Made by a program: the position numbers and the translations under genes. Positions 9,014 to 20,113 of a stretch of 64,000 nucleotides of DNA are shown here, piece after piece. The notes below the pieces were generated by a model. The model saw nothing but the letters and a program-made list of their open reading frames with translations. It was not told the DNA's origin and made no database searches. The first letter of the stretch is position 1. Each line of letters starts with the position of its first letter. The stretch is from Neoluteolibacter marinus (GTDB taxonomy: Bacteria > Verrucomicrobiota > Verrucomicrobiia > Verrucomicrobiales > Akkermansiaceae): NCBI RefSeq assembly GCF_014904755.1, contig NZ_JACZFQ010000023.1, positions 105,227 through 169,226 of the forward strand, in the 5' to 3' direction.

Positions 9014-9652
9014 TTACCCCTCGCCTTGATACTCGGCGCCGGTGCACTTGGTGCCGTCGTGGTAGCAACGCCACGGCTTCTCCGCGCTGTCGACCTTCAC
9101 GTCGATGATGAACGAGTTCTCGCCTCTCTTGGACGAGATCACCTTCATGCCCGTCTCGTTGCCGACCTGCTTGCGCAGCTCGGCGAGGCAGTCGTCGATC
9201 ACCTTCTGCGGGACCGGACCGGTCGCTGGTACTTCCTCGTCGACCGGCTGCTTGTCAGTGACTCGAACCATCAGCTTGTACTCCGCGACCTCTCCCCGGC
9301 GGGCGGCGGCACGGTTCTGGAAGATCGAGATCGTGTGGTCGCCGGTCTTGTAGAGTTGGCCGAGATACTTCATACCGCCGGTCGCGGAGGTGTAGAGGGC
9401 CTCGTCGCCGGGACCGCGACCCGGGATGTAGATGTTGAAGTCGGCGCTCTTGCCCTCCGGCAGCACGGTCACCTGGAGGAACTGCTTGTCCTTGGCGTTG
9501 AGCTTGTAGAGCACCGAGTCGCGTCCGGTGATCTTGCCGGTCAGGATCGCGTGGTCGGAGCCCTTCTTGAATTCGACGCGCTTGGTGACGTCATCGGCCG
9601 GGGCGGTCGACAACAGCGCAGCGAACAGGGCGAGTGGAGCGAGGGAACGCAT
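9014..9652 (-). CDS. Secreted protein with PliG-like (g-type lysozyme inhibitor-like) domain
   Basis: A 212-residue protein with a clear signal peptide (MRSLAPLALFAALLSTAPA). Residues about 24-130 have the pattern of the beta-sandwich family that includes periplasmic inhibitors of goose-type lysozyme: V-x-F-x-KG, then G-x-I-x-G with an aromatic-rich strand, a NIYIPG-like turn, DHTISIFQNRAAARRGEVAEY and a final strand. The second part (residues 135-212) has two cysteines near the C-terminus and no recognised family. A periplasmic protective or sensory role is inferred. It is convergent with the pseudouridine synthase gene and 14 bp from the next PEP-CTERM gene on its own strand. Confidence 0.6.
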   Translation of the reverse strand: MRSLAPLALFAALLSTAPADDVTKRVEFKKGSDHAILTGKITGRDSVLYKLNAKDKQFLQVTVLPEGKSADFNIYIPGRGPGDEALYTSATGGMKYLGQLYKTGDHTISIFQNRAAARRGEVAEYKLMVRVTDKQPVDEEVPATGPVPQKVIDDCLAELRKQVGNETGMKVISSKRGENSFIIDVKVDSAEKPWRCYHDGTKCTGAEYQGEG

Positions 9653-9666
9653 ATCGGGATCCTCTG

Positions 9667-10287
9667 TTAAAAACCGCCCCGGCGGCGGCGCAAGGCGATG
9701 GAGAACACGCCCAGGCCAGCCAGCAGCGCTCCGGACGGCTCCGGAACCACGTTGACCGCGAATTGTCCGGTCTGAGGACCGGCGCTGGCCCAGCCGGACG
9801 AGCTGGTGAACACATCATCCCCAATGCTCCAGCCCGCGAGTGCCGGTGATTCGGAGTCGGAACTGGTAAGGGCCCAGCGGGTGATGTCCCCGGAGAGGCT
9901 ACCTCCGCTCATGACCAGCCAGTAGGTGGTCGATGCCGCAAGGTTTGTGGCGGAACTCGGGGTGAAGAGGTACGTTCCCGGATCGGTAATGGCACTGCCG
10001 GTCAACGAGACGGTCTGCGTGCCAGGAGTTCCACCCGCATCCGAGTGGATCGACACGGTAATCCCATCGGCGGAGTTCCCGGTGTCCCGCGTGAAGGCGA
10101 TGGCGATTGATTCCAAGCTCCACGAGGGCAAGCCATCGCCGGTCGTGAAGGAAGTGGCGACCTGAGTCTGAAAGCCGATGCCGCCATTGGGGGACTCCCC
10201 CAGATTGGAAACGGCGACGGCCGCCGAGGCGGTGCTCACCGCAGCGGAGGCGAGCAATGAGGCGAGGATGGGAGTGTGGTGGTTCAT
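9667..10287 (-). CDS. PEP-CTERM surface protein, choice-of-anchor R-like
   Basis: A 206-residue exported protein: signal peptide at residues 1-23 (cleavage after ASA), a beta-rich Ser/Thr/Gly domain, and a C-terminal sorting tail VPEPSGALLAGLGVFSIALRRRR. The tail consists of the PEP motif, a transmembrane helix and an arginine cluster. This tail is recognised by exosortase, so the protein is exported and processed at the outer surface. The middle (FTTGDGLPSWSLESIAIAF) fits the choice-of-anchor R domain found in verrucomicrobial and planctomycete PEP-CTERM proteins. The exosortase itself is not in the window. Confidence 0.85.
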   Translation of the reverse strand: MNHHTPILASLLASAAVSTASAAVAVSNLGESPNGGIGFQTQVATSFTTGDGLPSWSLESIAIAFTRDTGNSADGITVSIHSDAGGTPGTQTVSLTGSAITDPGTYLFTPSSATNLAASTTYWLVMSGGSLSGDITRWALTSSDSESPALAGWSIGDDVFTSSSGWASAGPQTGQFAVNVVPEPSGALLAGLGVFSIALRRRRGGF

Positions 10288-10351
10288 GTCAGGTGTGGAC
10301 TGGTTTGATTTGGGTGAATCTGGATGGATGCGGTGAATGGTGAAAAATGGC

Positions 10352-10750
10352 TCACTCCGCCATGCTCCGCGCCCAAGCGGGACCGTTGGCGGCTTCGTAG
10401 GCCATCACCGTGCCAAGCTTGGCGCCGGTGCGGCTGTTGAAGAGTTCGACGGTGGCCGGGCCGTGGTTACCGCGGGACTTCACCACGATCTGCTCCTGCT
10501 CGGCGTACCAGCGGGTCTGCTCGACGTTTGGCGCGGCGGTGCGGAACGAGGTCAACACCCGGCCGCCCTCGCGGATGGTGACGGCCCCGTTACCGGTCTC
10601 GGCGGTCAGCGGCTGGCCGTAGGAAGACGCGCTGCCGGGCAACTGGCTGGCGCTGCCTTCGACGGGATTGCCGTTCTCATCGACCATGATGCACTGGGTC
10701 ATAGGGAGCACGGCGGCGGCGGTCAGGAGGGGAAGAAAAATGGATCTCAT
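10352..10750 (-). CDS. Small exported hypothetical protein, possible lipoprotein
   Basis: From the ATG at 10750 the product is 132 residues, beginning with an ideal export signal (MRSIFLPLLTAAAVLPMTQC). Cysteine 20 could be a lipid attachment site, although MTQC is not a classical lipobox. The rest is a small beta-rich domain with no recognised family. The frame extends upstream to 10819, but those extra residues precede the signal sequence and are unlikely to be translated. It is divergent from the regulator at 10876 across a 125-bp spacer. Confidence 0.6.
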   Translation of the reverse strand: MRSIFLPLLTAAAVLPMTQCIMVDENGNPVEGSASQLPGSASSYGQPLTAETGNGAVTIREGGRVLTSFRTAAPNVEQTRWYAEQEQIVVKSRGNHGPATVELFNSRTGAKLGTVMAYEAANGPAWARSMAE

Positions 10751-10875
10751 GATGGCGACAAACGGCCGGGATGTTAGACCAAAGTGCGCTTCGGATAATA
10801 GGTCATTTCGAAACGACAAAGTTCACGTATTATCAGGTTGCCCCCGCCCGTGACCCGCCGTAGTCAAGCTTCGCT

Positions 10876-12060
10876 GTGCCTTCCACCCGTCGCCGCATCG
10901 CCATCATCCTGCCGCTTGAGTCGGACCATTCGGCACGGCTGCTGCAAGGCGCCCTGAGCTATTCGCGGGAGAAGCCCGCCGTGACCCTGGTGGATGTCTT
11001 TTACCCGGTCGACCAGCCTGGACGGCTGGAACTGCGTGACCCGGTCGATTTCGACGCGGCAATGATCTGGGCATCGCGTGACGCCAGCTGGGTGGAGGCC
11101 CTGCTGGACCGCGGCATCCCGCTGGTCTCGGTGAGCGGCGATTGGCCGGTGGAACGGGTGCCGTGCATCTCCTTCGACTCCGAAGCCGTGGTGAAGATTG
11201 CGGTGGAACATCTGGCGGCGACCGCGCCGGCGCGCCTGCTGTATGTCGATTTCCGAACGCACGGACTGCCGGTCAAGGAGCGCCGTTGCCAGATGTTCGT
11301 CGAACACACCCGGCGACTCGGCATTCCCGCGACCTGCCATCAGGTTTTCGAGCCCGCGGACGCCGCCGATTCCGAAGCCGCGCGCCGCCTGCCGCTGGGG
11401 GACCTTCCCGCACGGCGCCTGCGCCAGGCCCTGGCATCGTCGCCGCTCCCGGTGGGGATCTGGTGCGGCGAAGACCACTTGGCGCGACGGGTTTGCGATC
11501 TGGCCACGGACATGGGATTGCGGGTACCGGAGGATATCGCGGTCCTCGGCCTCGGCGATTTCCCGGTCGCCGAATGCGGCCACCCCACCCTTTCGAGCAT
11601 CCCCTTGCCCGGCGAGCGGATCGGCTTCGAGGCCCTGGCCGTGCTGCACCGGCATTTGATCGAGGGCAAGCGTCCGCCTCCCTTCACCCCGGTGCCGCCG
11701 CCCCCGGTCACCCGCCGCGAGTCAACCGCCGGTCATTCCCCCGACGACCCGCTCGGCCGCGCCATGTCGCTGATTGCAAGCGGGGCCTGCGAAGGCATCA
11801 CGGTCAAGGAAGTCGCAGCCGGCGTCGGCATGAGCCCGCAATCCCTCCATGCCCGGTTCAACCGGCAATTCGGCCAGCCGCCCGGGGAAGCGATCCGCGG
11901 CGCACGGCTGGCCGCGGCCAAGCGTCACCTCGCCGACCCGTCGCTCACCGTCTCACGGGTCGCGGCCTTGTGCGGCTTCGACCAGGTGAACCGGTTCAGC
12001 AGCTTTTTCCGCCGTGAAACGGGTTCCAGCCCGCGCGATTGGCGGAAGGATCCCGTTTAG
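10876..12060 (+). CDS. AraC-family regulator with LacI-type periplasmic-binding-like sensor domain (XylR-like)
   Basis: The 394-residue protein has an unusual domain order: residues 5-270 form a type I periplasmic-binding-protein-like sensor as in LacI/GalR regulators (GIWCGEDHLARRVCDLA, VPEDIAVLGLGDFPVAECGHPTLSSI), and residues about 290-390 form two AraC-type helix-turn-helix motifs (EVAAGVGMSPQSLHARF, ALCGFDQVNRFSSFFRRETG). This is the arrangement of the xylose regulator XylR. Start is a GTG at 10876. Its ligand is probably a sugar, but the nearest genes are not sugar catabolic genes, so its targets are unclear. Confidence 0.88.
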   Translation: MPSTRRRIAIILPLESDHSARLLQGALSYSREKPAVTLVDVFYPVDQPGRLELRDPVDFDAAMIWASRDASWVEALLDRGIPLVSVSGDWPVERVPCISFDSEAVVKIAVEHLAATAPARLLYVDFRTHGLPVKERRCQMFVEHTRRLGIPATCHQVFEPADAADSEAARRLPLGDLPARRLRQALASSPLPVGIWCGEDHLARRVCDLATDMGLRVPEDIAVLGLGDFPVAECGHPTLSSIPLPGERIGFEALAVLHRHLIEGKRPPPFTPVPPPPVTRRESTAGHSPDDPLGRAMSLIASGACEGITVKEVAAGVGMSPQSLHARFNRQFGQPPGEAIRGARLAAAKRHLADPSLTVSRVAALCGFDQVNRFSSFFRRETGSSPRDWRKDPV

Positions 12061-12202
12061 CGGGACGGCCCGCGGCGATCACCCGAAAAAGTCGGCCGCG
12101 CGGGCATCCCGGGGGAAGTTTTGAGTCGCCCCCGCCAAAAAGGCCCTTGTAGTTTTCAGCACATTCCGGGAACCCGAAATTTGCCCGGAAACCCAAGGAC
12201 CC

Positions 12203-14163
<1,961 letters not shown>

Positions 14164-14167
<4 letters not shown>

Positions 14168-15027
14168 CGACCTCCCGCTACATCATTGCCCGCATCGCCC
14201 AGGCCTTCGGCGTGAACCGCCGCCAGCGGCGCATGTCCGAAGCCGCCAGCGAAATGCACCTGCTGCGCGAAGCCGAGCAGGTGCTCGGGCAATCGGTGTG
14301 GGAGCAGGTCGAGGAGGTCGAGGAACTCGGCGTCGAATACTGGAACCTGCGCAAGCTGATGAAGGAGCGGGAAGAGATCCGCTCCCGCCTCGACGAGTGT
14401 GAAGCCGTCCTCACCGACGCCCACGAACAACGGACCGCCCTGCTCGGCACCAAGACGGATGCCCAGCAGGAGCTCGAGGAGGCGCGCAGCCAGCTGTTGC
14501 AGGATCAGGAGAACCTCGCGAAGGAGCGGGATTCGGTCATCCAGCAGGCCCGCGAGATCCGCCGGATCTACGACGGACTGAAGATGAAACTCGAGGTGCT
14601 CCAGCGCGAGGGCGGCTCCGAGGTCATCGAGAAGACCAAGGGCCGCATGTCGGAACTCAAGGTCAGCTTCACCAAGTTGAAGCAGGACCGGGATCGCATC
14701 GCCGCCAGCATCGCCGAGGGTGACCGCAAGCTCGATGTCATCGAGACCGATCTCAACGAGGAGAAGCAGAAGCACCGCGACGAGGCTGCCGACGCATTCC
14801 AGCTGATCGGCCAGGCCAACCGCGAGATCTCCGCCCTCAAGGCCCAGCACGGCCTGGTTGACACCCAGATGCGCCAGTTGTTTAGCGAGATCGGCCGCCA
14901 TGTCAGCCGCAACGCCTTTGTCAGCGACCAGTGCCACAAGGCCGCGAAGGGCCACATCCCGATGATCGACGTGATGCGCGCCCTGCGCCGATCGGTGGCG
15001 ATGAACCACCGCCTCGCCGGGATGTAG
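14164..15027 (+). CDS. Coiled-coil protein translationally coupled to acs
   Basis: A 287-residue, highly charged protein that is almost entirely coiled coil from about residue 35 to 235 (heptad-rich [36 protein letters not shown]). Flanking ends are non-coil ([43 protein letters not shown]). There is no signal peptide or membrane segment. The start codon overlaps the acs stop codon. The stop codon TAG is part of a palindromic element. The family is unknown to me; a structural or scaffold role is possible, and the coupling to acs hints at a shared stoichiometry. Confidence 0.75.
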
Positions 15028-15046
15028 CACAACGTTTCACGTTGTG
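15025..15046 (+). repeat. TAG-linked palindrome, family A
   Basis: TAG (the stop codon of the coiled-coil gene) is followed directly by CACAACGT-TTC-ACGTTGTG, an 8-bp perfect stem with a 3-base loop. The same layout ends xerC, msrB, mpl and the TIM-barrel gene at 61527, with different but still paired stems. Confidence 0.8.
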
Positions 15047-15146
15047 TACAGGATCGTGTCGCCTTCCCGGGCAACGACGCCCCAGTCGGGAGAAGTCCGA
15101 TTCGGAATCCTCTGGTCCTTCAGCGCCTGTCGCCAAGCGAGCCCTC

Positions 15147-15487
15147 CACCCGGAAGAAGCACAACGTTTCACGTTGTGACCGTGAACGCACCGCCTCCAC
15201 CGGCAAGCCCGCTCGTTTCCGGAGAATCCCCCGACCCGGAGTTAAGCCGGACCTTCAACGCCGGATTTACCAGCGGGCCTTACACCCGGGCAACTTGGAA
15301 AGTCGCCCTACTTCAGCCACCCGGAAGTAGCACAACGTTTCACGTTGTGACCGTGAACGCACCGCCTCCACCGGCATGCCCGCTCGCTTCCGGAGAATCC
15401 CCCGACCCGGAGTCAACCCGGACCCTCAACGCCGGATTGCAAGCGGGCCTCACACCCGGGCAACTTGGAAAGTCGCCCTACTTCAGC
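15147..15487. repeat. Direct tandem repeat of 171 and 170 bp between convergent genes
   Basis: Copy 1 (15147-15317) and copy 2 (15318-15487) are about 95 percent identical by eye, with one single-base length difference and about nine substitutions. Each begins with CCACCCGGAAG, carries a family A palindrome (15160-15178 and 15331-15349), and ends with an inverted family A palindrome followed by CTACTTCAGCC. In copy 2 those last bases are the stop codon and final codons of mpl. Between the palindromes are imperfect CCGG-rich inverted repeats. A more diverged related stretch fills 15047-15146. No gene is present in 15028-15477. Confidence 0.85.
15459..15480 (-). repeat. TAG-linked palindrome, family A, at the end of mpl
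   Basis: On the minus strand the mpl stop codon TAG (15478-15480) is followed by GGCGACTT-TCC-AAGTTGCC, an 8-position stem with one G-U pair and a 3-base loop. It mirrors the plus-strand copy that ends the opposing gene at 15027. Confidence 0.7.
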
Positions 15488-16863
15488 CGCTCCAGCAGCT
15501 TGGTGTGGATGCCGCCGAAGCCGCCGTTGCTCAGCACCGCGACCACGTCCCCCGCTTCCGCCTCCGCGGCCACCGTCTCCACGATTTCGTCGACGGTTAG
15601 GATGTAGCGGCCGTGTCCACCGTGCTTCGCGATGTCCGCGGCGAGCTTGTCGGGATCAAGGCGGTCATCCTCCGGGAACTTGTGAAGGTCGGGGATTTCC
15701 GAGATCACCGCCCGGTCCGCCAAGGCGAGCGCCGCCGCCAGATCGTCCTGGAAAACCGCGCGGCGGGTGGTGTTCGAGCGCGGCTCGAAAAGGATCCACA
15801 GCCGGCTCCCCGGGTAGCGCTGGCGCAAGCTGCCGACCGCAAACTTGATCGCGGTCGGATGGTGGGCGAAGTCATCGATCACCTTCACCCCGCCGGCCTC
15901 GCCGCGGAGCTCCTGGCGCCGTGCCACGCCGTCGAAGCTTTCCAGCCCCCCGCGGATCTCATCCGGCGTCAGTCCCGCGAAGCGGGCCGCGGCGGCGGCC
16001 ATCGCGGCGTTGCGGACGTTGAACTCCCCGGTCATCCGCAGCGAGTACCGCTCGCCACCCAGGTTGAACGAGCTACGACCCTCCTCGTACTCCACGTCGC
16101 CGATCACGAGGTCGTTGCCCTCCCCCAGCCCCACCGTGCGGACCGGGCACGGGGCATTGTCCGCCACGTCGCGGCAATTCGGGTCGTCGCCGTTGATGAT
16201 CGCGCAGCCGGTCCGCGGCACCACGTTGAGCAGGCGGCGGAAGGTCAGCTTGATCTCGTCGAGGTTGTTGTAGATGTCCGCGTGGTCGAACTCGATGTTG
16301 TTCACGACCGCGACTTCCGGCAGGTAGTGGAGGAACTTCGAGCGCTTGTCGAAGAACGCCGTGTCGTATTCGTCGCCCTCGAGGACGTTGAACTCCGAAT
16401 CCGGGAAGTGCGCGCCGCGGCCGAGGTTCTTGGGCAGGCCGCCGATCATCCAGCCGGGATCGCGGCCGGCGGACAGGAACAACCAGGCCAGCATCGAACT
16501 GGTGGTGGTCTTGCCGTGCGTGCCGGAGACCACGTAGTTGCGCTTGCCGCGCAGGAAGTGCTCCTTCATCACCTCCGGCAGGGATTGGTAGAGCAGGCGC
16601 CGCGACAAGGCGGCCTCCGCTTCCTCGTTGCCCCGCGAGATCGCGTTGCCGATGACAATGACGTCCGCCCCGGCCGGCAGGTTCTCCTCCCGGTATCCCG
16701 CGGTGATCTCGACCCCTTCGTTGCGGAGGAAGTCCGACATCGGCGGATAGACGTTGTTGTCGGACCCGGTGACCACGAATCCCTTCTGCTTCATCGCGAC
16801 GGCCACGGCGCCCATGGCGGTCCCGCAGACCCCGGTGAAATGGAAATGCTTCTTTTCGGACAT
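15478..16863 (-). CDS. mpl: UDP-N-acetylmuramate:L-alanyl-gamma-D-glutamyl-meso-diaminopimelate ligase
   Basis: The 461-residue Mur ligase reattaches recycled murein tripeptide to UDP-MurNAc, acting in the cytoplasm in cell-wall recycling. It has the N-terminal UDP-binding fold (HFTGVCGTAMGAVA), the ATP P-loop GTHGKTT at residues 114-120, the central Mur ligase signature (EFDHADIYNNLDEIKLTFRR) and a C-terminal domain with DDFAHHPTAI and RSNTTRR. The combination HFTGVCGTAMG plus DDFAHHPTA is typical of Mpl rather than MurC. It implies DAP-type peptidoglycan. It lies 20 bp downstream of the HAD gene on the same strand. Confidence 0.93.
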   Translation of the reverse strand: MSEKKHFHFTGVCGTAMGAVAVAMKQKGFVVTGSDNNVYPPMSDFLRNEGVEITAGYREENLPAGADVIVIGNAISRGNEEAEAALSRRLLYQSLPEVMKEHFLRGKRNYVVSGTHGKTTTSSMLAWLFLSAGRDPGWMIGGLPKNLGRGAHFPDSEFNVLEGDEYDTAFFDKRSKFLHYLPEVAVVNNIEFDHADIYNNLDEIKLTFRRLLNVVPRTGCAIINGDDPNCRDVADNAPCPVRTVGLGEGNDLVIGDVEYEEGRSSFNLGGERYSLRMTGEFNVRNAAMAAAAARFAGLTPDEIRGGLESFDGVARRQELRGEAGGVKVIDDFAHHPTAIKFAVGSLRQRYPGSRLWILFEPRSNTTRRAVFQDDLAAALALADRAVISEIPDLHKFPEDDRLDPDKLAADIAKHGGHGRYILTVDEIVETVAAEAEAGDVVAVLSNGGFGGIHTKLLERLK

Positions 16864-16883
16864 GATGGAACGGCGGCCGGGCT

Positions 16884-17765
16884 TCAGAAGGTCGGCGCGG
16901 CCACGGTGGCGTTCTCACGCTCCTCGGACCGGCGGCGCAGGATGCGGTCGGCGGTCTCACGCACCATCTCGGTGAGCAGCAGCCAGAGGTGGCTGCCCTC
17001 GCTGTAGTCGGCCGGGGCGATGTGTTTCACCCGCCCGGCATGGGCCGACAACTGGAAGCATTTGCGGAAGCTGCGGCCGGTCGGATCCTCCGGATTATAG
17101 ACCGCGATCGCCTGCCCGCCGCTCTTCGACATCACCGTGAAACAAGGCACGTCGGTCGGCCCGTCACCGACGTAGATCATGTTCTCGAAAGGAATCGGCC
17201 GCTGGTCGGAAGGCATGTGGTCGTTCACGTCCTGGGCGTAGTCGAGCATGCCCTTGTTGATCCGGAACAGGAACTGAGTCTTGGTCGTGTGCGAGATCGC
17301 CCGCTTCGGGAAACTGATGTGGCCGTGGGCGTCCTCGCCGAATTCACAGCCGAAAATCGCTTTCACCTTCGGCTTCAGCCGGCTGCCGTCCAGCAGCGCC
17401 TTGAGACCGGAGGAGATGATGTAGAACTCGATCTTCACGCCCGCCAGCTCGTGATCGTGACCGAGGCAGGTCGCCGGCAGCGAGTCGAACATCTCCGCGA
17501 CACCGGGGAAGAAGCTCAGCCCGGCACCGAGCTGGGTCAGCCGGGCGTTGGTCACCTGGTCCATCTGCAGGTAGTCCAGGATGCACTTCAGGTAGGCCAG
17601 CTCCCCGTCCCACTGCTGCTCGGTCACCAGCGCGTTGCACTTTTTCCAGAACTGCGCGGGATCGATCCCGAACTCCGGGAACAACACATCGTCCTGCATG
17701 TAGCGCGGGCTGAGCGTCTGGTCGTAGTCGAAAACCAGCGCGATCGTGTTCTGCGGGGCGGCCAT
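16884..17765 (-). CDS. HAD-superfamily phosphatase
   Basis: From the ATG at 17765 the product is 293 residues. The HAD nucleophile motif FDYDQTLSP has D13 and D15, and motif IV is [12 protein letters not shown]. The intervening cap is long. The frame continues upstream to 17867, but those residues do not fit the fold, and the chosen start places motif I near residue 13 as usual. The substrate is unknown; haloacid-dehalogenase-like phosphoserine-phosphatase relatives are closest by layout. The gene is 20 bp upstream of mpl and probably cotranscribed with it. Confidence 0.82.
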   Translation of the reverse strand: MAAPQNTIALVFDYDQTLSPRYMQDDVLFPEFGIDPAQFWKKCNALVTEQQWDGELAYLKCILDYLQMDQVTNARLTQLGAGLSFFPGVAEMFDSLPATCLGHDHELAGVKIEFYIISSGLKALLDGSRLKPKVKAIFGCEFGEDAHGHISFPKRAISHTTKTQFLFRINKGMLDYAQDVNDHMPSDQRPIPFENMIYVGDGPTDVPCFTVMSKSGGQAIAVYNPEDPTGRSFRKCFQLSAHAGRVKHIAPADYSEGSHLWLLLTEMVRETADRILRRRSEERENATVAAPTF

Positions 17766-17883
17766 GGAGCGGCGGAAGGGAACCAGCCGCCATCCCGTGC
17801 CGCAAGAGCAATTGCCGGACGCACGGCACCGCCCCGGGTGAATTCTGCTCGCCAAAACCCCACCCATCGGTGTTCATGCGATC

Positions 17884-18579
17884 ATGTCAGACCGGATTTC
17901 CGACCTCCCCCTCGACGAGCGGCCGCGCGAGAAGCTGGCAAAGCTCGGCCCCGGAGCCCTCGACAACGCCGAGCTGCTCGCCCTGTTCCTGCGCACCGGG
18001 ATGAAGGGACGCAGTGCCATCCAGATCGGCCGCGACCTGCTCGAACACTACGGATCGATCGGTTCGCTCGGCAGCGCCGGGGTCGACGAGCTGGCCCGGC
18101 AGCCGGGCCTGGGCCTCGCCAAGGCCTGCCAACTCGTCGCCGCCTTCGAACTCGGCGCCCGTGCCGCACGCGAACAACTGGCCAGCACGCCGCTCGACTC
18201 ACCCGAAATGATCCACCGCACCTTCTCGCCCCAGCTCGCCTGGCTGCGGCACGAGAAGCTGCTGGTCGCCCTGGTCGATACCCGCCTGCGCCACAGCGGC
18301 ACCATCGAGGTCAGCGCCGGCAGCCTGACCGAAACCGTCGCCCACCCGCGCGAGATCCTCCGTCCGGTGATCACCCGCGGGGCCTACGGCTTCGTCCTGA
18401 TCCACAACCACCCGTCCGGCGACCCCTCCCCCAGCCGGGCCGACGAGCATTTCACCCGCCGCATCACCGAAGCCGCCGACCTGCTTCAGCTCCGCTTCCT
18501 CGACCACATCATCGTCGGCCGCCCCGACCGCGGCCGCGAGGCCTACTTTTCGTTCCGCGAAGCCGGGATCATCGGTTGA
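17884..18579 (+). CDS. radC: RadC family protein (JAB/MPN domain)
   Basis: A 231-residue protein with an N-terminal helix-hairpin-helix region (residues 20-95, GPGALDNAELLALFLRTG) and a C-terminal JAMM metalloprotease-like domain with the intact signature HNHPSGDPSPSRAD, expected to bind zinc. It was historically linked to DNA repair; the true role remains uncertain. It is divergent from the HAD gene across 118 bp and followed by a bidirectional terminator. Confidence 0.92.
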   Translation: MSDRISDLPLDERPREKLAKLGPGALDNAELLALFLRTGMKGRSAIQIGRDLLEHYGSIGSLGSAGVDELARQPGLGLAKACQLVAAFELGARAAREQLASTPLDSPEMIHRTFSPQLAWLRHEKLLVALVDTRLRHSGTIEVSAGSLTETVAHPREILRPVITRGAYGFVLIHNHPSGDPSPSRADEHFTRRITEAADLLQLRFLDHIIVGRPDRGREAYFSFREAGIIG

Positions 18580-18604
18580 CGGAGCGGCCGCCCGCCGAAC
18601 ACAA

Positions 18605-18628
18605 AAAGACGGCCCGCAGGCCGTCTTT
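18605..18628. terminator. Bidirectional rho-independent terminator
   Basis: A 10-bp perfect stem (AAAGACGGCC / GGCCGTCTTT) with loop CGCA lies between the convergent radC (plus) and rpmJ (minus) genes. The A-run on the left and the T-run on the right allow termination in both directions. Confidence 0.9.
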
Positions 18629-18657
18629 CGGAAAATCCTGGAATTCCTCCGCGGGAA

Positions 18658-18822
18658 TTACTTCACGCCCTTCTTCGAAAGGCGGGTGCCCTTGGTCGCA
18701 CCCTGGCGGGCCTTGAACTTCGGGTTCGACTTGCAGATCACGTAGAGCGTGCCCTTGCGCTTGACGACCTGGCAGTCGGCGTGGCGGCGCTTGGCGGAGG
18801 CGAGAGAGGAAAGAACTTTCAT
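18658..18822 (-). CDS. rpmJ: Large ribosomal subunit protein bL36
   Basis: A 54-residue protein beginning MKVLSSL at the ATG at 18822; an upstream GTG extension to 18912 does not fit the family. It has the bL36 pattern [26 protein letters not shown], then a 13-residue basic tail ([13 protein letters not shown]). Only two of the usual zinc ligands are cysteines, so this is the longer, zinc-independent-like (YkgO-type) form. It is monocistronic with the shared terminator at 18605 and diverges from ruvB. Confidence 0.9.
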   Translation of the reverse strand: MKVLSSLASAKRRHADCQVVKRKGTLYVICKSNPKFKARQGATKGTRLSKKGVK

Positions 18823-18949
18823 GGCGAAAATGGCGTTTCGGTGCGGGCCGCGGAACTTAGGGAACCGGGCGAGCTTGTAAAGCCGATTCTCGCGCCAAAA
18901 AACCGTGTTCATCCGACCGCCTTCGTGGTCTGCTCCTCCCGCGCCCAGG

Positions 18950-19975
18950 ATGAGCGAGAATTTCTACCAAACCACGACCTCCGCACCGGCCACGCCCTAC
19001 GACGTCTCCCTCCGTCCCCCGGTGTTTTCCGAGTTCATCGGCCAGGAAAAGGTCAAGGAACGGCTGCTACTCATGGTCGCGGCGGCCGGAAAGCGCGACG
19101 ATGTGCTCGACCACGTGCTGCTCTCCGGCCCGCCCGGCCTCGGCAAAACCACGCTGGCCAACATCATCGCCCGCGCCACAGGTTCCCAGCTCCACGTCAC
19201 CTCCGGCCCGCAGATCGAGAAGGCCGGCGACCTCGCCGGCGTGCTGACCAATCTGCAGAAGGGCGACGTCCTGTTCATCGACGAAATCCACCGCCTCCAC
19301 CCCGCGATCGAGGAATACCTCTATCCGGCGATGGAGGACTTCCGCCTCGACATCATCATCGACTCCGGCCCGTCCGCCCGCTCGATCCAGCTCAACCTGC
19401 CGCGCTTCACCCTGGTCGGTGCCACCACCCGCTCCGGCATGCTGACCGCGCCGCTGCGCTCGCGCTTCGGACTGGTCAACCGCCTCGACTACTACAGCCA
19501 GGAGGAACTCGCGCAGATCATCGAGCGCTCCGCCGGCCTCCTCGACATCCCGATCCTGCGGGACGGTGCCATGGGCATCGCCGCCCGCTCGCGCGGCACG
19601 CCGCGGGTCGCCAACGCCCTGCTCCGCTGGGTCCGCGACTACGCCCAGGTCAAGGGCGACGGCACCATCACCGGTCCGCTCGCCGACGCTGCCCTGGCCA
19701 TGATCGAGATCGACGAGCAAGGCCTCGACGAGATGGACATGCGCATCCTCGAGGCGCTGATCTACAAATTCAACGGCGGCCCGGTCGGTGTCGGATCGCT
19801 CGCCGTGGCCGTCGGCGAGGACGCCGCGACCCTCGAGGAAGTCCACGAGCCCTTCCTCATCCTCCAAGGCTACCTCCAGCGCACCCCGCGCGGCCGCGTC
19901 GCCCTGCCCGCCGCCTATCAGAAAATCGGTGCCCCCCCGCCGCCGCCCGTCGACGGCCAGCCCAACCTCCTCTGA
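18950..19975 (+). CDS. ruvB: Holliday junction branch migration ATPase RuvB
   Basis: The 341-residue AAA+ motor drives branch migration of Holliday junctions with RuvA. It has the Walker A motif GPPGLGKTT (residues 60-68), Walker B DEIH (111-114), sensor 1 [18 protein letters not shown], and the C-terminal winged helix ending in TPRGR. I chose the ATG at 18950 (MSENFYQ), because the frame extension to 18905 is proline-rich and not part of the family. ruvA and ruvC are not in the window. Confidence 0.96.
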   Translation: MSENFYQTTTSAPATPYDVSLRPPVFSEFIGQEKVKERLLLMVAAAGKRDDVLDHVLLSGPPGLGKTTLANIIARATGSQLHVTSGPQIEKAGDLAGVLTNLQKGDVLFIDEIHRLHPAIEEYLYPAMEDFRLDIIIDSGPSARSIQLNLPRFTLVGATTRSGMLTAPLRSRFGLVNRLDYYSQEELAQIIERSAGLLDIPILRDGAMGIAARSRGTPRVANALLRWVRDYAQVKGDGTITGPLADAALAMIEIDEQGLDEMDMRILEALIYKFNGGPVGVGSLAVAVGEDAATLEEVHEPFLILQGYLQRTPRGRVALPAAYQKIGAPPPPPVDGQPNLL

Positions 19976-20007
19976 ATCGGGCCCCGCCAAGCGAGCCGCC
20001 CTCAAAC

Positions 20008-20028
20008 GGAGCGCCGGATTCATCCGGC
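20008..20028. repeat. Family B palindrome
   Basis: GGAGCGCCGGATTCATCCGGC: a CCGGAT/ATCCGG palindrome with a TTCA-type centre preceded by GGAGCG. It lies 32 bp after ruvB. Related copies with compensating stem changes are at 32957 and 61252. Confidence 0.6.
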
Positions 20029-20113
20029 TTCACCAGACCGGCACCACAGCGCCCTTATCCTCCCCGCATTTCCCGTTTCTCATTCCGCCATCCTCCGCTT
20101 ACCCTTTCCCCGG

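Noticed and set aside
15025..15349. Possible CRISPR array because of repeated GCACAACGTTTCACGTTGTG units
   Set aside because: The repeats are palindromic, spaced irregularly (about 130 and 171 bp) with spacers that are themselves repeats; there are no cas genes.
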